Source: Flavobacterium cupriresistens (lineage in GTDB: Bacteria > Bacteroidota > Bacteroidia > Flavobacteriales > Flavobacteriaceae). Taken from it: a stretch of DNA of 64,000 bases. Below, in pieces: positions 10,501 to 17,796 of this stretch; the first letter of the stretch is position 1, and each line of letters begins with the position of its first letter. Below the pieces are notes generated by a model. That model worked only from the letters and a program-made list of their open reading frames with translations. It had not been told where the DNA came from and searched no databases. Location: contig NZ_CP087134.1 in assembly GCF_020911925.1 (NCBI RefSeq), forward strand, positions 4,092,001-4,156,000, read 5' to 3'. The position numbers and the translations under genes are program-made.

Positions 10501-10905
10501 CAATTGTATGGGTTGAATTATTTCTGAAAGATTTGCGAAATCACTTCGTTTTTTCAGGATCACATGATTCCCTTCTAACATATAAGTCATGGGTTGGTTT
10601 TTGAAAATCAGCTCTAAGGCGGTTTCTAATTTTTCATTCTGAATAGAAATCGTAATGTTTTGCGCTTTCATCAGTTGCTCTTTCCCATAAACAAAACTGT
10701 AATTAGTCTGTTTCTCTATCTCTCTAAAGACCGTCAACAACTTATCATTCTTAAATGTCAGACTTACTTTTTGAGCCATTCCTGTTGCGCAAACCTGCAT
10801 GGTAACTGCTAGCAATAAAATGCCGGTAATTTTCATCTTTAGTGATGTTTTAAATTTTGACTTTCGCTTGGTAGGCGAAGTCTTCAAAATTGGATTTAAA
10901 TTCAT
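7528..10905 (-). CDS. SusC/RagA TonB-linked outer-membrane transporter with STN domain
   Basis: A 1125-residue TonB-dependent transporter. Order of domains: N-terminal extension and signal sequence (to about residue 45, ending near GMAQ), an STN domain (about 47-120, KVSLTFKNDKLLTVFREI), a CarboxypepD_reg-like domain (about 135-215, GKVTDENGLPLAGANVLLKG), the plug domain (EVVVVGYGSQKKGSLTG and the VLKDASAAIYG block), then the barrel ending in FGLNIGL. The STN domain is the part that talks to a FecR anti-sigma factor, and fecR and sigma genes lie immediately upstream, so import is probably coupled to its own induction. The long basic N-terminus before MKITGILLL could mean the true start is residue 24, but such extensions are common in this family. 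Confidence 0.94.
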   Translation of the reverse strand: MNLNPILKTSPTKRKSKFKTSLKMKITGILLLAVTMQVCATGMAQKVSLTFKNDKLLTVFREIEKQTNYSFVYGKEQLMKAQNITISIQNEKLETALELIFKNQPMTYMLEGNHVILKKRSDFANLSEIIQPIQLQISGKVTDENGLPLAGANVLLKGTKKTVLTQDDGSFEIQIPSYKSTLIVSFTGFISREIILSEGENAITVQLKEENKTLDEVVVVGYGSQKKGSLTGAVSSINGAALVKSSTPNVSNTLVGRVAGVIANNRSGRPGDDNATILIRGINSFGGGTGPLVVIDGIPDRDLSRMNPADIETVTVLKDASAAIYGVRSANGVILVTTKRGKLGKPTIQYDGSYGIQQLTRMTERVNSWQYMTYYNELNVNKGNAAPYAQADIDKYKAGNVPNYTSTDWMKAVFRQNAPQSTQSLSVSGGTEDVKYYLSGQYLNQESNFRNSDELFKQYNLRSNIDVKISNNLKVNFDLAGRRETRVYPSASVGSILHETVSMYPFIPDYYANGLPSAGIANGRNPVIMTSSAAGYDKIQNLILNPKIGFELKMPYVTKGFSVSGYAAFDYALRSEKRFTKPWDAYSYDKTTDTYNNQKASTAISSVTQDEFLSNENTYFFKAAYDRQFDKHEVNAFLGYEQTTNINKRTTAYRRDLLSDQLDQIFTGSTVAQDANGFEYQDGRESYLGRVAYNYDGKYFAEVSARYNGSFNFPTENRWGMFPALSLGWKISNEDFFKDNIKIVDQFKIRASWGKMGNDAIAQYLFMTRYQLNTIQEYNVYFGDYTQATNLYLSSTPNPNITWENQDTKDIGFDASFLDNKLKVGFDYFHYVRSDILAARSASVPQYTGLVLPPENIGKSQNHGVDIAVSYAGGTTDFKYNVGLNFTYAKSKVIFRDESPNIPEWQRSTGEAIDSWLVYKTNGIYRSQADVDASPHLEGAAPGDLWLKDIDNDGSITSNDKVRIPESATPKIVYGIPMGCQYKGFGLDILWTGQTMAKQMILPQAQGSIIAPPTWLYDGRYTAENPNAPYPRAFNSTDSRNNVPADFWLKDASFLRLKSLEVSYVLPKNILNKLGVTNFRFYVGGSNLFSIDKMKKYNVDPETNNTTGINYPQVRIYRFGLNIGL

Positions 10906-10971
10906 AACTTTGGTTATTGGTTAATAATTACTACTTGTGGAACTTGTATGATTAAAACAACCTCTTATATC

Positions 10972-11005
10972 GCCGGAAGTGCTCGAACACTTTCCGGCTT
11001 TTTTT
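10972..11005 (+). other. hairpin with T tract between fecR and susC
   Basis: GCCGGAAGTG and CACTTTCCGGC form a GC-rich stem with one bulged A, followed on the plus strand by seven T. Neighbouring genes run on the minus strand, so as a terminator it points the wrong way. On the minus strand it is a strong hairpin about 70-100 bases upstream of the susC start, where it could act on the leader transcript or stop antisense transcription. Confidence 0.5.
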
Positions 11006-11057
11006 ATAAAATCATTTTAATTTCCGGTGAACCTTAGTAAGACTCTCGAAAGCCTCT

Positions 11058-12272
11058 CTATGGTTTTGTATAAGACATTACTATAATTTTTTTTCCTTCC
11101 AATTTAAAGCGGACTAAATCTGTCATTTCCATTATTTTCAGCAATTCGGACAGTGGTACATCTTTGGAGATTTTCATAACAAACGAAGAATTAATAGTTC
11201 CTTTATAGGCTACGTCAAGATCATACCATTTCGAAATTTGATTCATAACGACTTTAATATCTGCTCCTTCAAAATAAAACTGTCCGTCTCTCCAGGCAGT
11301 TGTTTCTTCTATATTGGCCTCCTTAATTAAAGTCAGTTCCTTTTCAGCAATCACCTGCTGATTGGGTTTAACGATCAGACTTCCGATCAAGAGTTTAGAG
11401 ACTCTTTTTTCTACTCTGATACTTCCTTCAACCAGTGTGATTTTGGTATTGGATTGGTCCGCGTAAGCATTGATATTAAATTGAGTTCCCAATGCTTCCG
11501 TTTCCGTTCCGTTTGCATTTACTTTAAAAGGCATGTGTTTGTTCTTTGCTACTTTAAAGAAAACTTCTCCGGTCATGCTTACTTTTCGTTCTTTACCAAT
11601 AAATTCAGATGGAAATGTTAAAGAGGACCCTGCATTTATCCAGGTCATTGTACCATCAGCTAATAGTAATTGTAAGGGCTTACTTCCCTTAGGTACAGCT
11701 AAAGTATTTTGGGCTAAAACCTCTTTTTTTGAATTAATACGATCTTTAGCAATGATATTGCTGTCATTCGTTTTTAGTGTTAGTGCTGTTGCATGGATAA
11801 TCAGCTCTTTCTTGGGGTCATTTTGCACGATGATCTTTTTACCATTTGACAGGGTTAAAATCGCCTGATTGATTTCTGGAGGCATAATTTCTGCACCGAA
11901 ACGTTCTTTTTGAGATAAATTCTGATCCGGAATTACTTTATCAGGAGTTTTATAAAACCAGAACCCTATGCTTAACGCAAACAACACAACAGCAGCCACC
12001 ATCTGAAACCACTTTCTCTTCTTTTTTCCGGCTATTCTTTTAGCGTGTTTTAAGGAAGCTGCAATGGTTTCCCAACCTGAGTCTTTTTCAAATTCATACA
12101 TTTTATCTAGTTCGGTAGCTACCCATTCTTTATTGGTAAGATTCTCAAAGATTTCTTTGTTGATTGGGGAGCTGTTAATCCATTCTTTTAAAACAAAATG
12201 TTCGTTAGGCGTAATGGTTTTATTGAGGAATTTTAATATTAATTCATCTATTTGAAATGGCAAATTTGACAT
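11058..12272 (-). CDS. FecR family anti-sigma factor
   Basis: A 404-residue inner-membrane protein. The cytoplasmic N-terminus carries the short helical DUF4880-type region (about 1-85, with LKEWINSS). One membrane segment follows (about 90-107, MVAAVVLFALSIGFWFY). The periplasmic part has the FecR domain (LAVPKGSKPLQLLLADGT, about 192-300) and a C-terminal DUF4974-like domain (about 325-400) that contacts the SusC STN domain. It would hold the ECF sigma factor until transport of substrate is signalled. It lies between the sigma gene and susC on the same strand. Confidence 0.92.
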   Translation of the reverse strand: MSNLPFQIDELILKFLNKTITPNEHFVLKEWINSSPINKEIFENLTNKEWVATELDKMYEFEKDSGWETIAASLKHAKRIAGKKKRKWFQMVAAVVLFALSIGFWFYKTPDKVIPDQNLSQKERFGAEIMPPEINQAILTLSNGKKIIVQNDPKKELIIHATALTLKTNDSNIIAKDRINSKKEVLAQNTLAVPKGSKPLQLLLADGTMTWINAGSSLTFPSEFIGKERKVSMTGEVFFKVAKNKHMPFKVNANGTETEALGTQFNINAYADQSNTKITLVEGSIRVEKRVSKLLIGSLIVKPNQQVIAEKELTLIKEANIEETTAWRDGQFYFEGADIKVVMNQISKWYDLDVAYKGTINSSFVMKISKDVPLSELLKIMEMTDLVRFKLEGKKIIVMSYTKP

Positions 12273-12423
12273 AATCTTAACTTTGATTTTATGTTGTATA
12301 GAACAACACGTATCAAATGTTTTTTTAACTACAGGAAAATGGAGTTATTTTTGAATTATTTTATAATCGACTGATTTACAACAACAAAAACTATTATAAA
12401 AAAGATTATATTTAAGGCAGGTA

Positions 12424-12655
12424 GCTCTTCGACTTCGCTCAGAGGGACAAAAATGAGGTAGGAATTTGTGCGGCTCTTCGACTTTGCTCAGAGGGACAAA
12501 AATGAGGTAGGGGTTTGTGAGGCTCTTCGGCTTCGCTCAGAGACACACAAGTGGGGTGAGGATCACGTTTATGGATTATGAAGCTCTTCGGCTTTGCTCA
12601 GAGGGACAAAAATGAGGTAGGAGTTGTGAGGCTCTTCAGATTGACTTGGAGGGAT
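12424..12655. repeat. five-unit tandem repeat (CTTCGACTTCGCTCAG family)
   Basis: Units starting with GCTCTTCG occur at 12424, 12473, 12522, 12583 and 12631, mostly 48-49 bases apart. Each contains a variant of CTTCGACTTCGCTCAGAG followed by GGACAAAAATGAGGTAGG. The last unit is degenerate. The array fills most of the 12273-12705 gap between the sigma and fecR genes. The same core occurs in the arrays at 19.0-19.6 and 23.8-24.1 kb. Units are contiguous and diverged, without unique spacers, so it is not CRISPR. Confidence 0.8.
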
Positions 12656-12705
12656 AAAACACGATAAGGATACCGTTTACTTAATGCGAATGCGAAAGAG
12701 CAATA

Positions 12706-13308
12706 CTATCTTTGTTTGTAAAATAACACCGAAAGCATATTAACCAATACCACTGTAGAAAGTATATTCTCCTGATGCAATGCTAAACGGATTTTGTACA
12801 ATGCTCTTGATTTTTGATTTAAAACCGTTTGTGGGCTTATTTTCATTTCACCTGCAATTTGAGCGGTGCTTTTGCCTTCAATAAAAATAGATTTGAAAAC
12901 TTCCTGGCATTGTTGGGGCAGATTTTCCATTTCGCAATAAATGGTTTGGAGTACTTTGGCTGTTATCATCTCGCCTTCTCCAAACTGCTCTGCAGATTCG
13001 GTTAAAAAGCTAATTTCTTCATGTGCTTTTTTATGGCGCTTCTCTTTTCTTAAAAAATCGTAACACGCATTCCTTGAGGTCACAAAAAGGAACGATTTTA
13101 TATCTGATAAGTTGTCAAAATCATGCTTTTTTTGAAGCAGTTTTAAAAATGTTTCTGTAGAAATATCTTCCGCTTCCTGCGAATATTTAATCAAAGTCTT
13201 ATTAAAATAACACAGCGGTCGGTAAAAAAGCAGATACAACTTACGAATTGCTTTTTCCTTGCCATTTCTAAAATCTTCAACCAGATCTATGTCGTTATTT
13301 TGGATCAA
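12706..13308 (-). CDS. ECF-type RNA polymerase sigma-70 factor
   Basis: A 200-residue ECF sigma factor. Region 2 spans about residues 20-90 (LYLLFYRPLCYFNKTLI, EDISTETFLKLLQ, FLFVTSRNACYDFLR). Region 4 spans about 125-180 with the helix-turn-helix FKSIFIEGKSTAQIAGEMKISPQTV. A short hydrophobic tail (STVVLVNMLSVLFYK) follows. It would direct transcription of the susCD/GH operon once released by the adjacent FecR. The gene is separated from fecR by the repeat array rather than directly coupled. Confidence 0.92.
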   Translation of the reverse strand: MIQNNDIDLVEDFRNGKEKAIRKLYLLFYRPLCYFNKTLIKYSQEAEDISTETFLKLLQKKHDFDNLSDIKSFLFVTSRNACYDFLRKEKRHKKAHEEISFLTESAEQFGEGEMITAKVLQTIYCEMENLPQQCQEVFKSIFIEGKSTAQIAGEMKISPQTVLNQKSRALYKIRLALHQENILSTVVLVNMLSVLFYKQR

Positions 13309-13627
13309 AATTTATTTTTTTATTTTAAAAATACAAGCAATCAGCCTACTAAACCTATATTATATTACCTCTAAATTGTACTATGCTACTTAGTTTTCTG
13401 TTAACTAATCTCTAGAAAAATATTTCTAAAAAAAGCGTAGCAAGTCCTGAACCATAGCAATTATGGAAGATTAATGACACGAAACATTCCCTGCTAAAAT
13501 TGAAAATTAAGTCAGCTGCCAGACGCAAAACTGCTTTATAAAAAATTGAAAAGGCTCAGTAACTGCTACACTATATTATTAAGGATGCATTACAAAAAAT
13601 TGAATCGTTCTGCTGCATTAAAGAGTT
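13309..13627. other. intergenic region, nothing recognised
   Basis: About 320 bases between the sigma gene and the S37 peptidase gene. I found no ORF, strong hairpin or repeat. It should contain the sigma-gene promoter near 13310-13370, but no clean TAnnTTTG element is visible. Confidence 0.4.
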
Positions 13628-14920
13628 TTATTTGTTCAACCATTTGTCCAAGGTGCTCTTAATAAGTGCTTGATCTGCTGAAGAAAAATCTTTCACCCGG
13701 GTGGCATGACTTCCCTCGGGCAGTACCATCTTTAAGGCGTCTACATTTGGTTTTGGCGTTGGGGAACAAGAAAACCAGGTATCGTAGCCACCATAGACGT
13801 ATAAAATATGGTCTCCTTTATTTTCAACATACTTACGCACTTTTTTAATATAATCGGGATTGTATTTTATAACAACGTCTTTCGGAGCAAATCGATCGTT
13901 GGAAGTACTCTTTACAGTTTTAAGTAAATCTGCAACGGGAGAAAAGTCAAATCCATAATACCCTAACTCGCTTAAATGCTGATAGTACGAAGGCAGGTAA
14001 TTGAAATACATTTTATCATTGTAAGTTCCCACACCTACGATTTTATTCAAATAATCAAACAGTTCTTTTGGGGTAGCATTTGCGGCGGGTATTTCATCAC
14101 ATTTCCCACCCCATTGCCAAAAAGAAAATGGAAATTCTAAAACGGCATATTCCAAAGCCTCTTCCATCGGCACCTTAGTGTATTGCATTTTTTTAGCTGT
14201 TGTGTATTCTGAAAAAACAGCCATTACTTCGGCTCTGTTTTGCAAAACTGCTCTCTGTAAAGCCGTAACTTTTGCTCTGCATTCCGGTGTTCCTACCACT
14301 TTTACATGTGTTACAGTTCTGGGATCTTCACAAGTATTAATTAAAGGAGCCACATACGGCATCGCAACATCAACATCTTTCGGGTATTTTGATTTGTAAA
14401 TTAGAGCCGTCTCTCCTCCTTTACTAATGCCGGTTGAAATCCATTTTCCGGTATATAGTTTTTTTAATTGTGTTACTATTCCGTGATAATCTGCAATGGC
14501 CTGATCATTGGTCAAATATTCCCACGGAATTGGCTCAGGTCTTGATTTTCCGTAAAAACGATACTCTACCGCAACCTGATTGGCCTGCAATAAACTACTT
14601 ACTTCACTTTTTATATTTCCGGTATTGTATCCGTGTGTTTCTATAACCATTGGCCTGTCAAAACCAACATGGGACAGATAAATATAGTGCTGAAAAGTCC
14701 CTTTTTCGGGATGTTTGTGATCTAGTGGTTCATCTAAGATCAATTGATAGGACGCTGTATATCCTTCCAGATTTTCTATTGGCGTAATGACAGCTTTAGG
14801 AAACAACTCCGTTAATTTTTGTTGAAGATCCGCCACAGGTTTTACTACCGTTTGAGCCGAACCAATCGAAGCACTCAAGCCGATAAAGAGCAATAAAGCG
14901 ATGTACAGTTTTTTATTCAT
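13628..14920 (-). CDS. secreted S37-type prolyl tripeptidyl aminopeptidase
   Basis: A 430-residue exported serine peptidase of the PS-10/S37 family (alpha/beta hydrolase fold). A signal peptide (cleavage near IGSAQ, residue 23) precedes the catalytic domain. The nucleophile motif is GISKGGETALIY (G-x-S-x-G). The Asp is probably in YGGYDTWF and the His in EGSHATRVKDF near the C-terminus. Characterised relatives remove tripeptides ending in proline from the N-terminus of peptides. It is divergent from the pyrroline-carboxylate reductase gene and next to hydroxyproline and Xaa-Pro peptidase genes, which fits extracellular or periplasmic digestion of proline-rich protein such as collagen. Confidence 0.82.
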   Translation of the reverse strand: MNKKLYIALLLFIGLSASIGSAQTVVKPVADLQQKLTELFPKAVITPIENLEGYTASYQLILDEPLDHKHPEKGTFQHYIYLSHVGFDRPMVIETHGYNTGNIKSEVSSLLQANQVAVEYRFYGKSRPEPIPWEYLTNDQAIADYHGIVTQLKKLYTGKWISTGISKGGETALIYKSKYPKDVDVAMPYVAPLINTCEDPRTVTHVKVVGTPECRAKVTALQRAVLQNRAEVMAVFSEYTTAKKMQYTKVPMEEALEYAVLEFPFSFWQWGGKCDEIPAANATPKELFDYLNKIVGVGTYNDKMYFNYLPSYYQHLSELGYYGFDFSPVADLLKTVKSTSNDRFAPKDVVIKYNPDYIKKVRKYVENKGDHILYVYGGYDTWFSCSPTPKPNVDALKMVLPEGSHATRVKDFSSADQALIKSTLDKWLNK

Positions 14921-14998
14921 TTTATACTATTTAATTCAATTTTTAAAATTACTGTCATTGTTAAATCAGAACCAATACTATATTATCCCTTAATTGTA

Positions 14999-15026
14999 AT
15001 ATTTTATCTGATTCCGGATAAAATAT
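14999..15026. promoter_or_regulatory. candidate operator palindrome in a divergent promoter region
   Basis: ATATTTTATC (14999-15008) and GATAAAATAT (15017-15026) are exact reverse complements with an 8-base spacer. The site lies between two divergent genes, 79 bases from the S37 start and 46 from the reductase start. That is a typical place for a regulator binding site controlling both. No regulator gene is adjacent. Confidence 0.5.
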
Positions 15027-15072
15027 AGTTATCCTGAAATAAAGTTTTAATTTTAATCTAAAACTGATCCAA

Positions 15073-16035
15073 ATGACTACAATTCCCTTTATATCCGACT
15101 CCTTTATAGCTGAAAATTGCGACTATAAAACCTTGGTAGAAGTCTTGCAAAAAGGTTTTTCTAATACCGAAATCGAAGTTCCGATGCGGCACCACCATGA
15201 CTTTCCAAATCCGGAAGAAAAAGTAGATTCTACCTTATTATTAATGCCCGCTTTTCATCCGGGAAATGATCTGGGTGTAAAAATTGTAACGGTAAGTCCA
15301 AATAACGGTAATCACAATTTACCATCCATTCAGGGAATTTATGTTTATCTGGATGCTCATTTAGGCCATGTGAAAGCCATATTGGAAGCAAAAGCTTTAA
15401 CGGCAGCCCGGACAGCAGCAGTTTCTGCATTAGCCAGCAGTTATCTTTCACGAACAGATGCCAGCACTTTATTTATGATTGGAACAGGCGCTTTGGCAAC
15501 CAATTTGATTCGGGCACATGCGAGTGTCCGACCTATAACAAAAGTCTATGTTTGGGGAAGAAATCCTGCTAAGGCAAAACTCGTTTGTGACTCCTTAAAA
15601 GAATATCCTTTTACCTGTGAAATGGTTGATTCTATTGAAAATACCATTCCAAAAGCAGCTATTATTTCCTGCGCTACTTTGTCAAAGACCCCTTTGGTTT
15701 TTGGAGAATGGTTGCAAGAAGGACAACATTTGGATTTAGTGGGAGCTTATAAAAAAGATATGCGCGAGGCAGATGATACTGCCATTTCAAGGACCTCCAT
15801 TTTTATTGACACTTATCAGGGTGGATTAAAAGAAAGCGGAGATATTGTAATTCCGTTACAGACTAATGTTATTAAAGTGAGCGACATTAAAGCTGATTTA
15901 TTCGAATTGTGTTCCGGCAGCAAAAAAGGCAGAACTACCGACCGCGAAATTACTTTCTTTAAATCTGTTGGACATGCGTTAGAAGATCTGGTGGCGGCTG
16001 CGCATTTTTATGAGAAATACAGTAATCTAAAATAG
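15073..16035 (+). CDS. ornithine cyclodeaminase/mu-crystallin family, probable pyrroline-2-carboxylate reductase
   Basis: A 320-residue NAD(P)-dependent enzyme of the OCD/mu-crystallin family. The N-terminal substrate domain includes MPAFHPGNDLGVKIVTV and EAKALTAARTAAVSALAS. The Rossmann motif is MIGTGALATNLIRA (about 134-148), followed by VYVWGRNPAKA. The family includes ornithine cyclodeaminase, alanine dehydrogenase and delta-1-pyrroline-2-carboxylate reductase. I favour the last because the next gene encodes a trans-3-hydroxyproline dehydratase-type enzyme whose product is pyrroline-2-carboxylate; together they would make L-proline. Its last 25 codons are repeated twice downstream. Confidence 0.82.
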   Translation: MTTIPFISDSFIAENCDYKTLVEVLQKGFSNTEIEVPMRHHHDFPNPEEKVDSTLLLMPAFHPGNDLGVKIVTVSPNNGNHNLPSIQGIYVYLDAHLGHVKAILEAKALTAARTAAVSALASSYLSRTDASTLFMIGTGALATNLIRAHASVRPITKVYVWGRNPAKAKLVCDSLKEYPFTCEMVDSIENTIPKAAIISCATLSKTPLVFGEWLQEGQHLDLVGAYKKDMREADDTAISRTSIFIDTYQGGLKESGDIVIPLQTNVIKVSDIKADLFELCSGSKKGRTTDREITFFKSVGHALEDLVAAAHFYEKYSNLK

Positions 16036-16122
16036 GACGCGGATTTGACGGATTTGACGGATTTTTTTTTAAATGTTAATCATAAAGAACCTGCTACCCG
16101 AGCGATAGCGAACAGGCGAAGC

Positions 16123-16365
16123 AAATCTGTTGGGCATGCGCTGGAAGATCTGGTGGCGGCTGCTCATTTTTATGAGAAATACAGTAATGCAAAATAGCAC
16201 GAGGATTTGGCGGGTTCAGCGGATTTGGCGGATTTTTTTTAAATAAAATTATAATGAATCTGCTACCCGAGCGATAGCGAACAGGCGAAGCAAATCTGTT
16301 GGGCATGCGTTAGAAGATCTAGTTGCAGCGGCGCATTTTTATCAGGAATTCAACGCATTAAAATA
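16123..16365 (+). repeat. two extra copies of the reductase gene tail
   Basis: The last 25 codons of the upstream gene (15961-16035, encoding KSVGHALEDLVAAAHFYEKY) recur at 16123-16197 and 16292-16365, each with its own stop. Copy 2 is almost identical; copy 3 is diverged at DNA level but still encodes KSVGHALEDLVAAAHFYQEF. Each copy is preceded by GCTACCCGAGCGATAGCGAA (about 16092 and 16262) and followed by a GGATTTGGCGGATTT-like stretch. There is no start codon, so these are non-coding scars of repeated recombination, integration or gene-copy loss. Confidence 0.85.
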
Positions 16366-16371
16366 AAATAG

Positions 16372-16440
16372 CACGCAGATTTAGCAGATTTGGCGGATTT
16401 TTTTTTAATGCAACGATAAAAAATCTGCTAAATCTGCGTG
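16372..16440. repeat. 20-bp perfect inverted repeat
   Basis: CACGCAGATTTAGCAGATTT (16372-16391) and its exact reverse complement (16421-16440) enclose 29 bases that begin with GGCGG and a T run. It sits just after the third reductase-tail copy. The rest of the gap to 16670 holds the dispersed repeat shared with 1829-1970 and nothing else I recognise. Confidence 0.7.
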
Positions 16441-16670
16441 AGAAAAAGAAAAATTGAAACAATAACAACTTTTTACACCAACATCGAAAAGAGTTAGATA
16501 GAACCAGACTATCAAAATAACAAGATAATCTGTGCGAATCTTTTTAATCTGTGGCAAAAAAATAATTCATCCCAATCCGTAAAATTCATGACAAAAAAAC
16601 TAGACCCAAAAACGACACACACTACAAGCAAATAATATAAAACGCTATTAAAGACAAATAAACAGCCACA

Positions 16671-17738
16671 ATGAAAAAAACCTATCAAACTATTTTAAAA
16701 AACAACACTTATACTATACCAGAAAATTGTCTCGCCATTAAAACCATAGACATGCATACGGGTGGAGAACCGCTTCGTGTGATTATCGATGGTTTCCCTG
16801 AATTAAAAGGAAATTCTGTTTTAGAATATCGCAGGTATATCAAAGAACATTATGATTATTTACGTACTGCCTTAATGTTTGAACCCAGAGGTCATGCCGA
16901 TATGTACGGTTGCATCCTCCTCCCTCCCAACGATGACGAAGCTGATTTCGGAATCCTTTTTATGCACAACGAAGGGTACAGTACGATGTGCGGACATGCC
17001 ATAATTGCGGTCACAACCCTGGCTGTAAAAATGAATTGGATCACTTTAAAAGAAGGCGAAAATGAATTAAAAATCGATGCTCCTTGTGGCAGAATTCACT
17101 CCTATGCCACAATAAAAGACGGTGAACTGACCGGAGTTCACTTTCATTGTGTGCCGAGTTTTGTAGTAGGTTTAGACCGCGTTGTTTCTGTACCTACTAT
17201 TGGCGAAGTTACTTATGATCTGGCTTATGGAGGAGCCTTTTACGCTTATGTGGATCTTCGAAAAAACAAAAATATAAATCTTACTCTGACACCCGAAGAC
17301 AATCGCATGATTATTCAGACCGGAAGGGCTATCAAACATGCGGTAATGGCACAGGACAACGAAATACTACATCCGTTTGAAGATGATTTAAGTTTTTTAT
17401 ACGGTACCATTTTTATAGACACCTCTTTGGAAGCGCAAAACCATAGTCGAAATGTCTGCGTTTTTGCTGAAGGTGAAGTAGATCGTTCACCAACGGGCTC
17501 GGGTGTTTCGGGAAGAATTGCTATAGAAAAGGCAAGAAATCAGATCAAAAAAGGACAGGAAATTAGTATTGAAAGCATAACAAATAGTATTTTTAAGGGT
17601 TCACTTGTTGACGAATTGGACTTCAGTAAATTCAAAGCCGTAATTCCTCAAGTAGAAGGAACGGCCTACATTACGGGAACAAATACTTTTATCATTGATC
17701 CAAATGATCCAATGAAAAACGGGTTTATTTTACGCTAA
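16671..17738 (+). CDS. proline racemase family, probable trans-3-hydroxy-L-proline dehydratase
   Basis: A 355-residue member of the proline racemase/hydroxyproline epimerase family (TIDMHTGGEPLRVI at 25-38 is the family start). The first catalytic Cys is Cys107 in TMCGHA. The second position, Cys in racemases and epimerases (SPCG), is Thr275 here in VDRSPTGSGVSG. A Cys/Thr pair is the signature of trans-3-hydroxy-L-proline dehydratase (human enzyme Cys104/Thr273), which dehydrates the substrate to pyrroline-2-carboxylate. The gene lies downstream of a reductase that could convert that product to proline and 58 bases upstream of an Xaa-Pro peptidase. The substrate assignment is inferred from the residue pair and neighbours. 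Confidence 0.87.
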   Translation: MKKTYQTILKNNTYTIPENCLAIKTIDMHTGGEPLRVIIDGFPELKGNSVLEYRRYIKEHYDYLRTALMFEPRGHADMYGCILLPPNDDEADFGILFMHNEGYSTMCGHAIIAVTTLAVKMNWITLKEGENELKIDAPCGRIHSYATIKDGELTGVHFHCVPSFVVGLDRVVSVPTIGEVTYDLAYGGAFYAYVDLRKNKNINLTLTPEDNRMIIQTGRAIKHAVMAQDNEILHPFEDDLSFLYGTIFIDTSLEAQNHSRNVCVFAEGEVDRSPTGSGVSGRIAIEKARNQIKKGQEISIESITNSIFKGSLVDELDFSKFKAVIPQVEGTAYITGTNTFIIDPNDPMKNGFILR

Positions 17739-17796
17739 TATTAAAAACAATATAGAAGTACACCACTTTATAACTAACTTAAAAAAAGACAGACAA

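Noticed and set aside
12424-12655. Possible CRISPR-like array from regularly spaced repeats
   Set aside because: Units abut each other and diverge along their whole length; there are no unique spacers and no cas genes nearby.
16094-16306. 70-codon minus-strand ORF
   Set aside because: It is antisense to the duplicated reductase-tail and spacer repeats and has no coding features.
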